41,348 nucleotides of DNA from NCBI GenBank assembly GCA_963693635.1, contig CAVOBC010000002.1, positions 1-41,348 of the forward strand, in the 5' to 3' direction. Below, in pieces: positions 1-7,169 of the stretch (its first letter is position 1; each line of letters starts with the position of its first letter). Under the pieces are notes generated by a model. That model saw nothing but the letters and a program-made list of their open reading frames with translations, was not told the origin of the DNA and did no database searches. The position numbers and the translations under genes are program-made. This DNA is from CAVOBC01 sp963693635 (lineage in GTDB: Bacteria > Pseudomonadota > Gammaproteobacteria > Pseudomonadales > Azotimanducaceae).

Positions 1-624
1 TCGAACGATCCAGCACCGGCGTCAAGTAAGCGCGGGATGCACTGCATCGCTCCTGCCCCGTCCGGGTCAGATGATAGATGCCGACGCCTTCCTGCTCAGC
101 ACCGTTGAAGTCACTGTTGAACGGGTAACCTGCATTCGCACCCGCATCGACAAACATCTGGTGGGCTGGATCTGACGGTTTGCCATGCGGGACATTGAGG
201 GGTCCGTCGCTGCCCACGAACTCCGAATCGCCCGAGTCCTGTGTCACGGAGCGGCGGAAGTACGGCAATACCTCATCGAAACTCCTGCCTTCGTTGCCGA
301 GTTGTCCCACCGGTCATAATCCTGCGCATGGCCACGGATGTAGGCCATGCCGTTGATCGAGCTGGAACCGCCGAGGCCCTTGCCCAGGGGCCAATACAGT
401 CGCCGATTGTTCAGCCCGGCTTGCTTCGCCGTATTGAAGGCCCAGTTGTACGTCTTGCCCGCGACCAGTTGGCCGACGCCTGCCGGCATTTTGATGAACG
501 GGCTGCTGTCCTCGGGACCTGCTTCAAGCAAAAGGACACTGATCGCGCTGTCGGCCGACAAGCGGTTGGCGAGCACGCAACCTGCAGAGCCTGCGCCGAC
601 GATGATGTAGTCGTACGTCTTCAT
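1..624 (-). pseudogene. GMC-family FAD oxidoreductase, frameshifted and cut by the left edge
   Basis: This is the N-terminal third of a glucose-methanol-choline oxidoreductase (choline/alcohol dehydrogenase-like, FAD-dependent). From the ATG at 624 there is a Rossmann GxGxxG at residues 10-15, the ribose-binding E34 in LLLEAG, and GMC signature 1 near residues 81-98 (GKGLGGSSSINGM). After D-Y-D-R-W at residue 106 the frame is lost. Shifting by one base near 304-306 restores typical family sequence (Q-L-G-N-E-G, D-E-V-L-P-Y-F, then S-R-A-Y-L near the edge), which stays open to base 1. One missing base, probably a lost C in a GACC run, explains this. It may be a real pseudogene or a sequencing error. 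The start overlaps the stop of the upstream nitroreductase (ATGA), so the two are probably co-transcribed. The substrate cannot be told. Confidence 0.85.
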
Positions 625-1244
625 GGCTCTGCGCTGCCCCAGCTATCATAGAAAACCAGGTCATCGATCGACTGGCGGCGCACCGGCCCGAAGCGGCCGA
701 TTGGGTAGCCGACCGGCACAATCGCATAGGACCAGACGCCGTCAGGCAGACCCAGCAAGTCGTCGCACGCACGCCCGTGAAACGTGTGCCGTGTAGTCAG
801 CGTGGCACCGAGGCCAAGCGCCCTTGCGGCAAGCAGCAGGTTCTGCACGGCTGGATACACCGACGCGCCGCTGGCATATCCGGGCTTGGGGCCCGCGTCC
901 AGGCACGCCACGACCCAGACGGGCGCCTCGTGAAAATGCGCCGTAAGATAACCGACCGCCGCATGCTGTCGCGCCCAGGCATCGTCTGATACGCCGGGAG
1001 GCGGCGCGCTCGCGGCATAGTGGGGACTGACGATCTCATCAAACGCTTGCCGGTAGAACCCGGCGATCCCCGCCTTGACGGATGCGTCTTTCACGACGAT
1101 AAACCGAAAGGCCTGGCGGTTGGACGCTGACGGCGCGGCCACCGCCGCTTCCAGCATGCGCCGGATCAGTTCATCCGGCACGGGATCCGGCTTCAGCCGA
1201 CGCATCGCTCGAGTCGAGTGAATGATGTCGAAGAGGTCATTCAT
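621..1244 (-). CDS. Nitroreductase-family FMN oxidoreductase
   Basis: This encodes a 207-residue protein of the nitroreductase superfamily, FMN-dependent NAD(P)H oxidoreductases usually about 200 residues long. Family features visible are the N-terminal R-A-M-R-R-L (residues 12-17), which contacts FMN phosphate, A-P-S-A-S-N-R-Q (residues 37-44), and a late G-L-G-A-T segment before the FMN-binding C-terminal part. I chose the ATG at 1244 because the open frame upstream adds 55 residues unlike the family. The physiological substrate is unknown; candidates include nitroaromatics, quinones and enones. Its stop overlaps the start of the GMC oxidoreductase by ATGA, which suggests translational coupling in a small redox operon. 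Confidence 0.85.
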   Translation of the reverse strand: MNDLFDIIHSTRAMRRLKPDPVPDELIRRMLEAAVAAPSASNRQAFRFIVVKDASVKAGIAGFYRQAFDEIVSPHYAASAPPPGVSDDAWARQHAAVGYLTAHFHEAPVWVVACLDAGPKPGYASGASVYPAVQNLLLAARALGLGATLTTRHTFHGRACDDLLGLPDGVWSYAIVPVGYPIGRFGPVRRQSIDDLVFYDSWGSAEP

Positions 1245-1552
1245 GCAGGATACCCCGGCTGGTTGCGTGCAAGTTCGCACGGATGGTTGCATCGCCAGCA
1301 AGGCGCGTGCGCGGTCAAAACCCGGCCAAGCAACCGCATCACGGACAGATATCGGATGGACATCGGTCGGACAGAACGAGTGCGCCGCAAACGCCGCGGT
1401 CAGCAGCAATGCCGGCTACGCCGTGACGGCGGAAGAAGAGGACTGTTCGTAGACGGCAAAATCACATACCAACCGAACGTGGCCGGGCCCGGCAACAGGC
1501 AAGCTAAAACGCGCCAATCGAAGCCGGCAACGGATCGTCTCATTGATGCGAT
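1245..1552. other. Intergenic, no supported gene
   Basis: This is 308 bp between the ferredoxin and nitroreductase genes. Short open frames cross it on both strands, but none shows a recognisable family, and the upstream extension of the nitroreductase frame does not look like protein. It presumably holds the nitroreductase promoter on the minus strand, though no convincing -35/-10 pair was found. Confidence 0.5.
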
Positions 1553-1873
1553 CTAATACTGAAACTCCGGAAGATTAACGACGATGCCATCAATGGCGTC
1601 GGTCACCGGAATCTGACACGACAGCCGCGAATTGGATTCGCGATCCGGGTTCAGATCCAGCATGTTGTTCTCACCCTCTGTGGGTTCGCCGACAACGCCC
1701 AGCCATTCAGGGTCGATAAGCACATGGCACGTGGCACAGGAGCACTCACCGCCGCAGTCAGCATCAATACCCGGGACCCCGTTGTGGGTCGCAGCGAGCA
1801 TGACAGAGATGCCATCCTCCGCGTCTACGACGTGTGCGGTGCCATCGTGCTCGATGAAATTGATCTTTGCCAT
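1553..1873 (-). CDS. [2Fe-2S] ferredoxin, adrenodoxin type
   Basis: This encodes a 106-residue electron-transfer protein. The cluster ligands are visible as C40-x5-C46-x2-C49, with the fourth ligand C86 in L-S-C-Q-I-P-V. This is the adrenodoxin/putidaredoxin spacing rather than the plant type. Length and the acidic character match ferredoxins that serve cytochrome P450s or Rieske oxygenases, or the related isc-type ferredoxin. The start at 1873 (M-A-K-I-N-F-I) is preceded by AAAGGAAC, a good ribosome binding site. The frame extends 19 residues further upstream without family similarity. No P450, ferredoxin reductase or isc gene is in view, so the partner is unknown. Downstream lie the nitroreductase and GMC genes on the same strand. 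Confidence 0.93.
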   Translation of the reverse strand: MAKINFIEHDGTAHVVDAEDGISVMLAATHNGVPGIDADCGGECSCATCHVLIDPEWLGVVGEPTEGENNMLDLNPDRESNSRLSCQIPVTDAIDGIVVNLPEFQY

Positions 1874-2060
1874 TTGCCGTTCCTTTCTACTGTCGCGTGC
1901 GGGTTCGTGTGCTTGCCGCGTCCGCACCATGCGCTGCTAAAGACGCATTGTCAGGCTCGTTACCCGGACGGGCAACCATCTTGAGACGCCAGCCCTGGGA
2001 CGCAGCATTGACTTGCGGGTCGCCCAAAACGCGCGATTATGACCGGATGGACCCGCACCC

Positions 2061-3269
2061 TCAATCAGCTTTCGCGACACGGACCGACCGGCGGTACAGA
2101 AAGATGGCCGGGGCAAGCATGAACGCCGACACCGTGATCGCGATCGGGATGCCCAGGGCCCGACCGATCAACCCGACCCCCGGCCCCCCTGCGATCTGCC
2201 CAAAGGCGTCAGATTGACCATGCATCGAGATTACGGTCGCCCGCACGTCACTTCCCACATTCTTGTTGATCCAGGCGGTCTCGAGTGTTCCGACGACGAG
2301 CCGCAGCGGTTGCATCAGAACCATCACCAGCATCGCCAGCCAGAAGTCAAAGGACCAGGCGAACAGCAGCGTTGCCGTCATGACCCCACCGGTCACGACT
2401 GAAAGCGTGGCCCCGATCTCGGCGGCTTTGCCGGTGTCGACATGACGTTCGACCAGACCGACGGCGCCAATGCCCAGAAGACTCCCGAGTGCCGCGACCG
2501 CGCCAAACCAGACGACTGGCTGCAGATCCCACCACTCCGGAAAATCAAAGCTGCGCAGAACGTGCGCACTCGACAAACGATCGTATCCCTCCGAGAAGGC
2601 TCCAAACACGACGCCAACCGCAAGCAGCATGAGCAGAACGCGGTTGCCGCGAACCGTACGGACGCCGGCTGCAAAAATCGTCGCCATCTGTTGCCCCCGA
2701 CCCTGCGCGCTGTTGCTGGGCTGAAAATTGGTCTCTGGCATCAGAATTACGCTGATGACACCCCAAAGCGCGAACAGCACCCCGGACAGGACCACCGGAT
2801 AGTTGATTTGGACACTGCCGATAACGACCGCGAGCACGATGCCGACAAACGAACCCATACTGCCAAGCCGGGCGCCCTTCAGCATGAGACCCGCAGAGAC
2901 TTCTACACCCACCTCATCAGCCAGCCACGCTTCCTTGGCACCACTGATGAAGGTCCAGCCAATACCCCAGCCAAACGACGATAGCGCAATGATTTCAAAG
3001 CGCGGATTCAGGCCGCTAATGACGAAGGCGACGCCGATGATCAGGAAACCGACGACCACCGACCCCTTGCGCGACCAGGCATCCGCAACGACGCCGGTCG
3101 GAATCTCGAACAAGAATGCGCCAAGCTCGAGCGCAGTGCCGACAAGCACCAGTTGCAAGGGTCCAAGGCCCGCCATCTCAACCTGATAGACCATGAAAGC
3201 CGTGGTCATCATCGCGAACAGCGCACCCCAAACAAAGCCCGTGACCAGATAGTGATTGCGAGCGGTCAC
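2061..3269 (-). CDS. MFS transporter
   Basis: This is a 402-residue major facilitator superfamily protein of the inner membrane. It has about 12 hydrophobic helices and the conserved loop between helices 2 and 3 (G59, D63, R67 and K68 in G-V-V-A-D-A-W-S-R-K), which is MFS motif A. Length is normal for the family. The start is GTG at 3269, preceded by GAGGGC about 8 bases upstream. The substrate is unknown. It lies between an exported cyclase-family hydrolase and a ferredoxin, all on the minus strand, so transport of a compound handled by these enzymes is a reasonable guess but not shown. Confidence 0.88.
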   Translation of the reverse strand: MTARNHYLVTGFVWGALFAMMTTAFMVYQVEMAGLGPLQLVLVGTALELGAFLFEIPTGVVADAWSRKGSVVVGFLIIGVAFVISGLNPRFEIIALSSFGWGIGWTFISGAKEAWLADEVGVEVSAGLMLKGARLGSMGSFVGIVLAVVIGSVQINYPVVLSGVLFALWGVISVILMPETNFQPSNSAQGRGQQMATIFAAGVRTVRGNRVLLMLLAVGVVFGAFSEGYDRLSSAHVLRSFDFPEWWDLQPVVWFGAVAALGSLLGIGAVGLVERHVDTGKAAEIGATLSVVTGGVMTATLLFAWSFDFWLAMLVMVLMQPLRLVVGTLETAWINKNVGSDVRATVISMHGQSDAFGQIAGGPGVGLIGRALGIPIAITVSAFMLAPAIFLYRRSVRVAKAD

Positions 3270-3327
3270 CGTGAGCCCTCAGACTGATGTCACGAAATAG
3301 CCTTGCCCAGCGTGGCGATCTGCGGCC

Positions 3328-4311
3328 CTAACGTATCGCGATGGGATTGATGATCATCTGGACTGCGCCCCGAACCTTTGCCTGGCCGAGGACAAAGAAG
3401 AATTCAAAGGCTTTATCCCGGACCAGCGGACCGGTATTCATCGTCTCCAGAATGAAAATGCCATTCTCCTTGAGGAGGATGACGTGGCCCTGAAATGGCC
3501 TGTCCGCATGCTGGGCAGGAACCACATCAAGTCCCCAGGTGTCTGCGCCCACAGCGATGACATCCTTGTCCGCGAGATAGCGCGCCACCTCCTCGGACAT
3601 GCCAGGTTCACCCGCAACCCACTCGTCGGGCTTCGCCTCCAGCATGTTTTCGGTCCAACCGGTGTGGAAAAGTACGACATCGCCCTCACGGATAGGCGTC
3701 TTCTGCTTCTTGACAACCGCTTTGACGTCGTCGACCGTAAAGAACTGCCCCGCCTGCATGGTCGCGACACCAAAGTGCGAGGCCATATCAAGGACCACGC
3801 CCCGAGCGACCATCGGCGGCACCTTCTCGATGCCGAGGCGGGTCAGACCCGTTATATCTGCAAAGTCCTTGCCCAGGTTGCAATTGTAGAATTCACCGCC
3901 GCTGGCGCCGAGGTGTCCAAGCCCGTCAAGCTGAGACCCGATGCCGAGCCAGCCGATGAAAATGTCATCGTTATAGGACGCGTTGGGATACGGTTCCCGG
4001 CCCATCTGCTGGCCAGGCTGGACGACCTGGATCGCGAGCGATCGTGGCGCAAAGGCCGGCGTCGTGCTGTCGATCGTAATGCCCAGACTGTAGGTCTTGC
4101 CGCTCGTGATGAGCCTGCCCGCCTTTTTCACCGTCTTCGCTGAGATCAAATTGAGATTTCCGATCTCATCATCTGCGCCCCATCGCGATGGCTTGCACTC
4201 ATCCGCTGCCGCCACGGGCAGGGCGACTCCCATAGCCAAAGCCAGCGCCACGAGTCCACCAACCAGCCACGTCCGATTTTCCCCGGCTCCAGATTTCCTG
4301 AGGTTGCGCAT
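3328..4311 (-). CDS. Exported cyclase-family (kynurenine formamidase-like) hydrolase
   Basis: This encodes a 327-residue protein of the cyclase family (PF04199; relatives include kynurenine formamidase and isatin hydrolase), metal-dependent amide or ring hydrolases. An N-terminal signal peptide is evident: basic residues, a hydrophobic stretch at 15-34 and a likely cleavage at V-A-A-A before D37, so the enzyme should be periplasmic. The usual metal-binding HxGTHxDxxxH motif appears as G-S-Q127-L-D129-G-L-G-H133, with Gln where the first motif histidine of THxD is expected. C-terminal family features Q-G-H and I-L-E-T-M-N are present. The neighbouring MFS transporter could serve the same pathway. 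The substrate is unknown. Confidence 0.82.
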   Translation of the reverse strand: MRNLRKSGAGENRTWLVGGLVALALAMGVALPVAAADECKPSRWGADDEIGNLNLISAKTVKKAGRLITSGKTYSLGITIDSTTPAFAPRSLAIQVVQPGQQMGREPYPNASYNDDIFIGWLGIGSQLDGLGHLGASGGEFYNCNLGKDFADITGLTRLGIEKVPPMVARGVVLDMASHFGVATMQAGQFFTVDDVKAVVKKQKTPIREGDVVLFHTGWTENMLEAKPDEWVAGEPGMSEEVARYLADKDVIAVGADTWGLDVVPAQHADRPFQGHVILLKENGIFILETMNTGPLVRDKAFEFFFVLGQAKVRGAVQMIINPIAIR

Positions 4312-4696
4312 TGCAAGGTCCCTTATGTGAACACCCCGGTCGGGTGCGTATCGTTTATTTTTCTTCGCGCCGACTCATGCCAATTGCGAGCCGCACGACC
4401 CGAACAGACCTTAGCAGCATTTCACGGTGCCAGATTACCGCGCTGTCGCGCAGGGAACCCACGGTACCCTGGCTTTAGTTCCATGAAAGTCTGCTCAATA
4501 AAGTGCTTTCCAGCATCTCTTCGAGGCTGGGGTCTGGACCGGTTATTTCCCGGCGTCAGCGGTCGTGGGCGTCGCGACCCTTGATGCACGCGCAATCGTC
4601 GCCGTTAGCGCGTTCGTGGCGGTCACGTCCGCCGTTGAATTGATCGCTGGGTCGGCACGGCCACGCGTGAAGTAAGCACTAACGGGAACCTGTACG
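4312..4696. other. Intergenic, no supported gene
   Basis: This is 385 bp between the cyclase start and the small exported protein. On the minus strand a Thr/Ala-rich frame reads from about 4690 to a stop near 4543 (A-Y-F-T-R-G-R-A-D to T-A-D-A-G-K). It could be the tail of the upstream DUF3106-like protein after a frameshift, but nothing recognisable supports that. The remainder would contain the promoter of the cyclase gene. Confidence 0.35.
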
Positions 4697-5176
4697 TCAG
4701 GACGGCGGCTTCTGCGCCATGAGCCTGTCGAAATTCTCCCGGTTTTGCGGCGACATCCCCTCACGCCGCTCGGCTCTTTCAGCACCCGACATCTTCTTGA
4801 TATCACGTCGTGCCTGGTCCCGGCGCTTGTCTTTCTCCTTGGGCGACAGCGAAGTCCAATCCCGCCGCAGGCGTGCCTGCTCTTCCGCTGCCTTGGCCAA
4901 ACGCGCTTTCTGCTCTGATTCCGACAGGTCATTCCATTCGGCACGACTCGCTTCAAACGCTTCAAGCCGAGCCTTGGAAACTGGCGGGTCTGCCGCTAAG
5001 ACGGTCGCAGGCACGAGCAACGCGATCGCGATCGCACAGCCGGCGCGGCCGATACCATCTGCGACGCCATGTACGATGACTCGCGCGATACCTCCTGCAA
5101 TAACTCGTGCAGCACGAACAGGGCGTGATTCCGCTGGCACCTGCGCAGACATCATTGTGGTGGTCATTGCTTCCAT
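4697..5176 (-). CDS. Small exported protein, DUF3106-like
   Basis: This hypothetical protein has about 159 residues. After a long basic N-terminal region it has one hydrophobic segment (A-I-A-I-A-L-L-V-P-A-T-V-L-A) followed by A-D-P-P, which looks like a signal peptide or anchor. The mature part is highly charged and helical, with repeated W-x-x-L-S and M-S-x-x-x-R elements (E-W-N-D-L-S-E-S-E-Q, D-W-T-S-L-S-P-K-E-K, M-S-G-A-E-R, M-S-P-Q-N-R). These resemble the short repeats of DUF3106 proteins, whose function is unknown. The start is uncertain: ATG at 5176 and the ATG three codons later are both possible. A GGAAG precedes the second. Confidence 0.5.
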   Translation of the reverse strand: MEAMTTTMMSAQVPAESRPVRAARVIAGGIARVIVHGVADGIGRAGCAIAIALLVPATVLAADPPVSKARLEAFEASRAEWNDLSESEQKARLAKAAEEQARLRRDWTSLSPKEKDKRRDQARRDIKKMSGAERAERREGMSPQNRENFDRLMAQKPPS

Positions 5177-5593
5177 CTCTATGGTCTCGCCCTCCCGGGT
5201 TCGCGAGAGTGAGTCGTCAGGTCTCAAGCCGCTGCGGGGCGCAACGTCGACGATCCCGGGCGTTTCAAACAGTTTGGGAGGGCTGACAGTCGACAGTCAC
5301 TCAGCATTTCCTATGCACGTCCAGCTAGGACATGTCCGCATTCGCACATGCGGCAATAGGTTCTTCCCAATTGCCCTGCCAATACATTAGTCCACATCGT
5401 GGCTTTGCGGGCACGCAAAAGCGGCATTCCAGACGTCTGGTCACTTTCTGAGGATGATCTGATCGCCCCAGGGGGATCCCCGATGAGCACGAAGCGCGTA
5501 CGAGGGCGTTACGCCCTCGTACAACTGAACTTACTTCAGGATCTTACCTGTCTGTCCCTTCCAGCCTGCCCTTGCGATCGGCCCCTTACGATC
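5177..5593. other. Intergenic with inverted repeats, no gene
   Basis: This is about 415 bp between two minus-strand genes. It holds a perfect 12-bp palindrome, CCAGACGTCTGG, at 5429-5440 and a strong 11-bp hairpin at 5498-5522 just past the crotonase stop. The open frames across it are short and lack family similarity. Confidence 0.5.
5498..5522 (-). terminator. Strong triloop hairpin downstream of the crotonase gene
   Basis: GTACGAGGGCG pairs perfectly with CGCCCTCGTAC around a three-base loop (TTA), an 11-bp stem. It lies about 70 bp after the crotonase stop on the minus strand. No run of T follows on either strand, so intrinsic termination is unproven. It may instead protect the 3' end of the mRNA or be a REP-like palindrome. 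Confidence 0.4.
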
Positions 5594-6478
5594 TTATTTG
5601 CGTTTGTAGGTGTCCGTACCCTTGTACGGCCCGTCGCGCCACGCCAGTGCGTCCTTGAGACCGTCTTCGCGCATGCGATCCTGCCACTCGTAGCTGTGTT
5701 CGGTGAACTGACCCATTGCATCGAGGTCGGTTGAACTGCGCACGGATGAGTAGATCCCCATGTTCTCGTAGAAGCGGTTCATGTTGACCTTCAATATCGC
5801 CAGGTTGTCCGCACTCATGTTGGCGAGACGGTCGGCGAATGCGATCGTGCGTTCTTCCAGTTCGTCACCCGGCCACGCGTAGTTGATCATGCCGATCTCC
5901 TGCGCTTCGACACCTGTCACGTTTTCACCGGTGTAGTAGAGCTCTTTCGCCTTGCGCATGCCGATCACCAACGGCCAGATGACGCCCGTGCGGCTGGTGC
6001 CCAGACCACGACAGCCGGGATGGCCCAGTTGCGCATCATCTGCCGCGACCACCAGATCAGCCATCATTGCAACTTCACAACCGCCCGCGACCGCGTAACC
6101 ATGCACCTGTGCGATCGTGACTTTTGACATGTTCCAGAAGTACATGTGGATGTCAGAGATCTGCTGCATACCCGTGCGGATACCCATCAGCAAACGTCTG
6201 CCCTTTTCGTCCACCGCCTTGTGCCGGCGCACCACCGCGTCGGCTCCGCCCGCGCGGCCCGGTGTCAAATCATAGCCGGCACTAAAGGTGCGCCCGGCGC
6301 CACGCACAATGATGGTACGAATCGTGTGATCCGCCTCCATGTCGTGAAGGGCTTCGTTGAACTCAAAAAGGAGTTCCTGCGACAGCGCATTCATCTTCTC
6401 GGGCCGGTTGAACGTAATGCGACCCACCCGCTCATCCGTACCGACGCGATCGATCAACAAATTCTCATAATCTGCCAT
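5594..6478 (-). CDS. Enoyl-CoA hydratase/isomerase (crotonase) family protein
   Basis: This is a 294-residue crotonase-fold protein acting on an acyl-CoA. The oxyanion-hole and CoA-binding segments are present: N-R-P-E-K-M-N-A-L (24-32), F-S-A-G-Y-D-L (65-71) and G-Y-A-V-A-G-G-C-E135. The first catalytic glutamate (E135) is kept. The second, which in true hydratases lies 20 residues later in G-Q-P-E, is glycine here (H-P-G155). The following G-T-S-R-T-G and I-G-M-R-K-A-K-E-L-Y are characteristic of a crotonase subgroup. Loss of one glutamate argues against a standard beta-oxidation hydratase; isomerase, hydrolase or racemase chemistry is possible. The ATG at 6478 has AGAGGA upstream. The gene is divergent from the glutathione peroxidase, with 78 bp between starts. 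Confidence 0.85.
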   Translation of the reverse strand: MADYENLLIDRVGTDERVGRITFNRPEKMNALSQELLFEFNEALHDMEADHTIRTIIVRGAGRTFSAGYDLTPGRAGGADAVVRRHKAVDEKGRRLLMGIRTGMQQISDIHMYFWNMSKVTIAQVHGYAVAGGCEVAMMADLVVAADDAQLGHPGCRGLGTSRTGVIWPLVIGMRKAKELYYTGENVTGVEAQEIGMINYAWPGDELEERTIAFADRLANMSADNLAILKVNMNRFYENMGIYSSVRSSTDLDAMGQFTEHSYEWQDRMREDGLKDALAWRDGPYKGTDTYKRK

Positions 6479-6556
6479 CTGAAGTCCTCTTGCTTCTCTT
6501 GGGGAAACTGAGCCGCTAACATATCACACTCCATTTTAGAGCGGCCACGAAGAACT

Positions 6557-7033
6557 ATGAGTATCTACGACATCGAGATGGACACGATCACCGGCGATCG
6601 CGTCAGCCTGTCGCAATTCAAGGACAAGGTTTGGTTGATCGTTAACCTTGCAAGTCGCTGAGGATTAACACCACAGTACGCAGGTCTGCGTACCCTCCAT
6701 GAAGATAATAAGGATCTGGGTTTCACCGTCAGCGGCTTCCCGTGCAACCAATTCGGCGCGCAGGAACCCGGCACGAACGAGGAGATCCTTGAGTTCGCGA
6801 CCTCAAAATTCGACGCGACCTTCCCGATGTTCGCCAGGATCGACGTCAATGGCGACAACGCCTGCGAGCTATATCAGACACTCAAAGCGGCCCAGGTCGA
6901 CGACGACGGCAAGCCCGACATCGCCTGGAACTTCACCAAGTTTCTGGTCGATCGCGAGGGCAACGTCGTGAAGCGCTATGCGCCTCAGGTTGGCCCGGAA
7001 GACATTGCCGGCGATCTGGCCCAGTTCTTGTAG
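6557..7033 (+). CDS. Selenocysteine glutathione peroxidase (UGA at codon 35)
   Basis: The plus frame from ATG 6557 to TAG 7031-7033 has 159 codons, the normal glutathione peroxidase size, and is interrupted only by TGA at 6659-6661. That TGA is exactly the active-site codon: V-N-L-A-S-R-U35-G-L-T-P-Q-Y matches the family motif in which this position is Cys or Sec. The rest of the catalytic tetrad is present: Q69 in G-F-P-C-N-Q-F-G-A-Q-E-P-G and W124-N125 in A-W-N-F-T-K-F-L-V-D. A SECIS-like hairpin follows the UGA. The enzyme would reduce hydroperoxides at the expense of thiols. The usual resolving Cys position in helix 2 (F-x-C-T-x-F in relatives) is T82, which favours glutathione over thioredoxin. 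Decoding requires selA, selB, selC and selD, none of which is in this window. The start has only a weak GAAG upstream. Confidence 0.9.
6659..6700 (+). promoter_or_regulatory. Bacterial SECIS element after UGA
   Basis: Downstream of the in-frame UGA, GTACGCA (6676-6682) pairs perfectly with TGCGTAC (6687-6693), leaving a GGTC apical loop. The decamer GCAGGTCTGC at 6680-6689 is, as I recall it, identical to the SelB-binding apical hairpin of E. coli fdhF. It begins 18 bases after the UGA, compared with about 15 in fdhF. The hairpin lies inside the coding sequence, as bacterial SECIS elements do, and its codons (Y-A-G-L-R-T) still fit the peroxidase family. Confidence 0.85.
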
Positions 7034-7063
7034 GGAGTTCTTGTAAGGAGTCCTCGTAAGGAG
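7025..7063 (+). repeat. Three tandem 13-bp repeats over the peroxidase stop codon
   Basis: The units TTCTTGTAGGGAG, TTCTTGTAAGGAG and TCCTCGTAAGGAG follow head to tail. The first includes the last two codons and the stop of the peroxidase gene. Each unit ends in a Shine-Dalgarno-like GGGAG or AAGGAG, but no start codon or gene follows at the right distance. A slippage duplication is the simplest origin. Confidence 0.85.
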
Positions 7064-7090
7064 CTCCTGAAAACGGACGGCCTCGACGAT

Positions 7091-7120
7091 AACCGCCCCC
7101 CTGATGAGGGGAGGGCGGTT
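7091..7120. terminator. Hairpin downstream of the peroxidase gene
   Basis: AACCGCCC (7091-7098) pairs with GGGCGGTT (7113-7120), and an inner CCC/GGG pairing extends the stem around TGATGA with a small bulge. It lies between the convergent peroxidase (+) and membrane protein (-) genes, where a shared terminator is expected. Neither side has a T-run, so intrinsic termination is uncertain. Confidence 0.5.
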
Positions 7121-7169
7121 CAGGCCCCTGGACGCGCTTGCCTGCAAAGCCGCCGCCGATTACTCCTCA

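Noticed and set aside
2442..2984. 180-codon plus-strand frame opposite the MFS gene
   Set aside because: Antisense shadow with composition unlike a protein.
6659..6661. Premature stop making the peroxidase a pseudogene
   Set aside because: The stop is at the one codon where Sec is used in this family, is followed by a SECIS-like hairpin, and the rest of the gene is undamaged.
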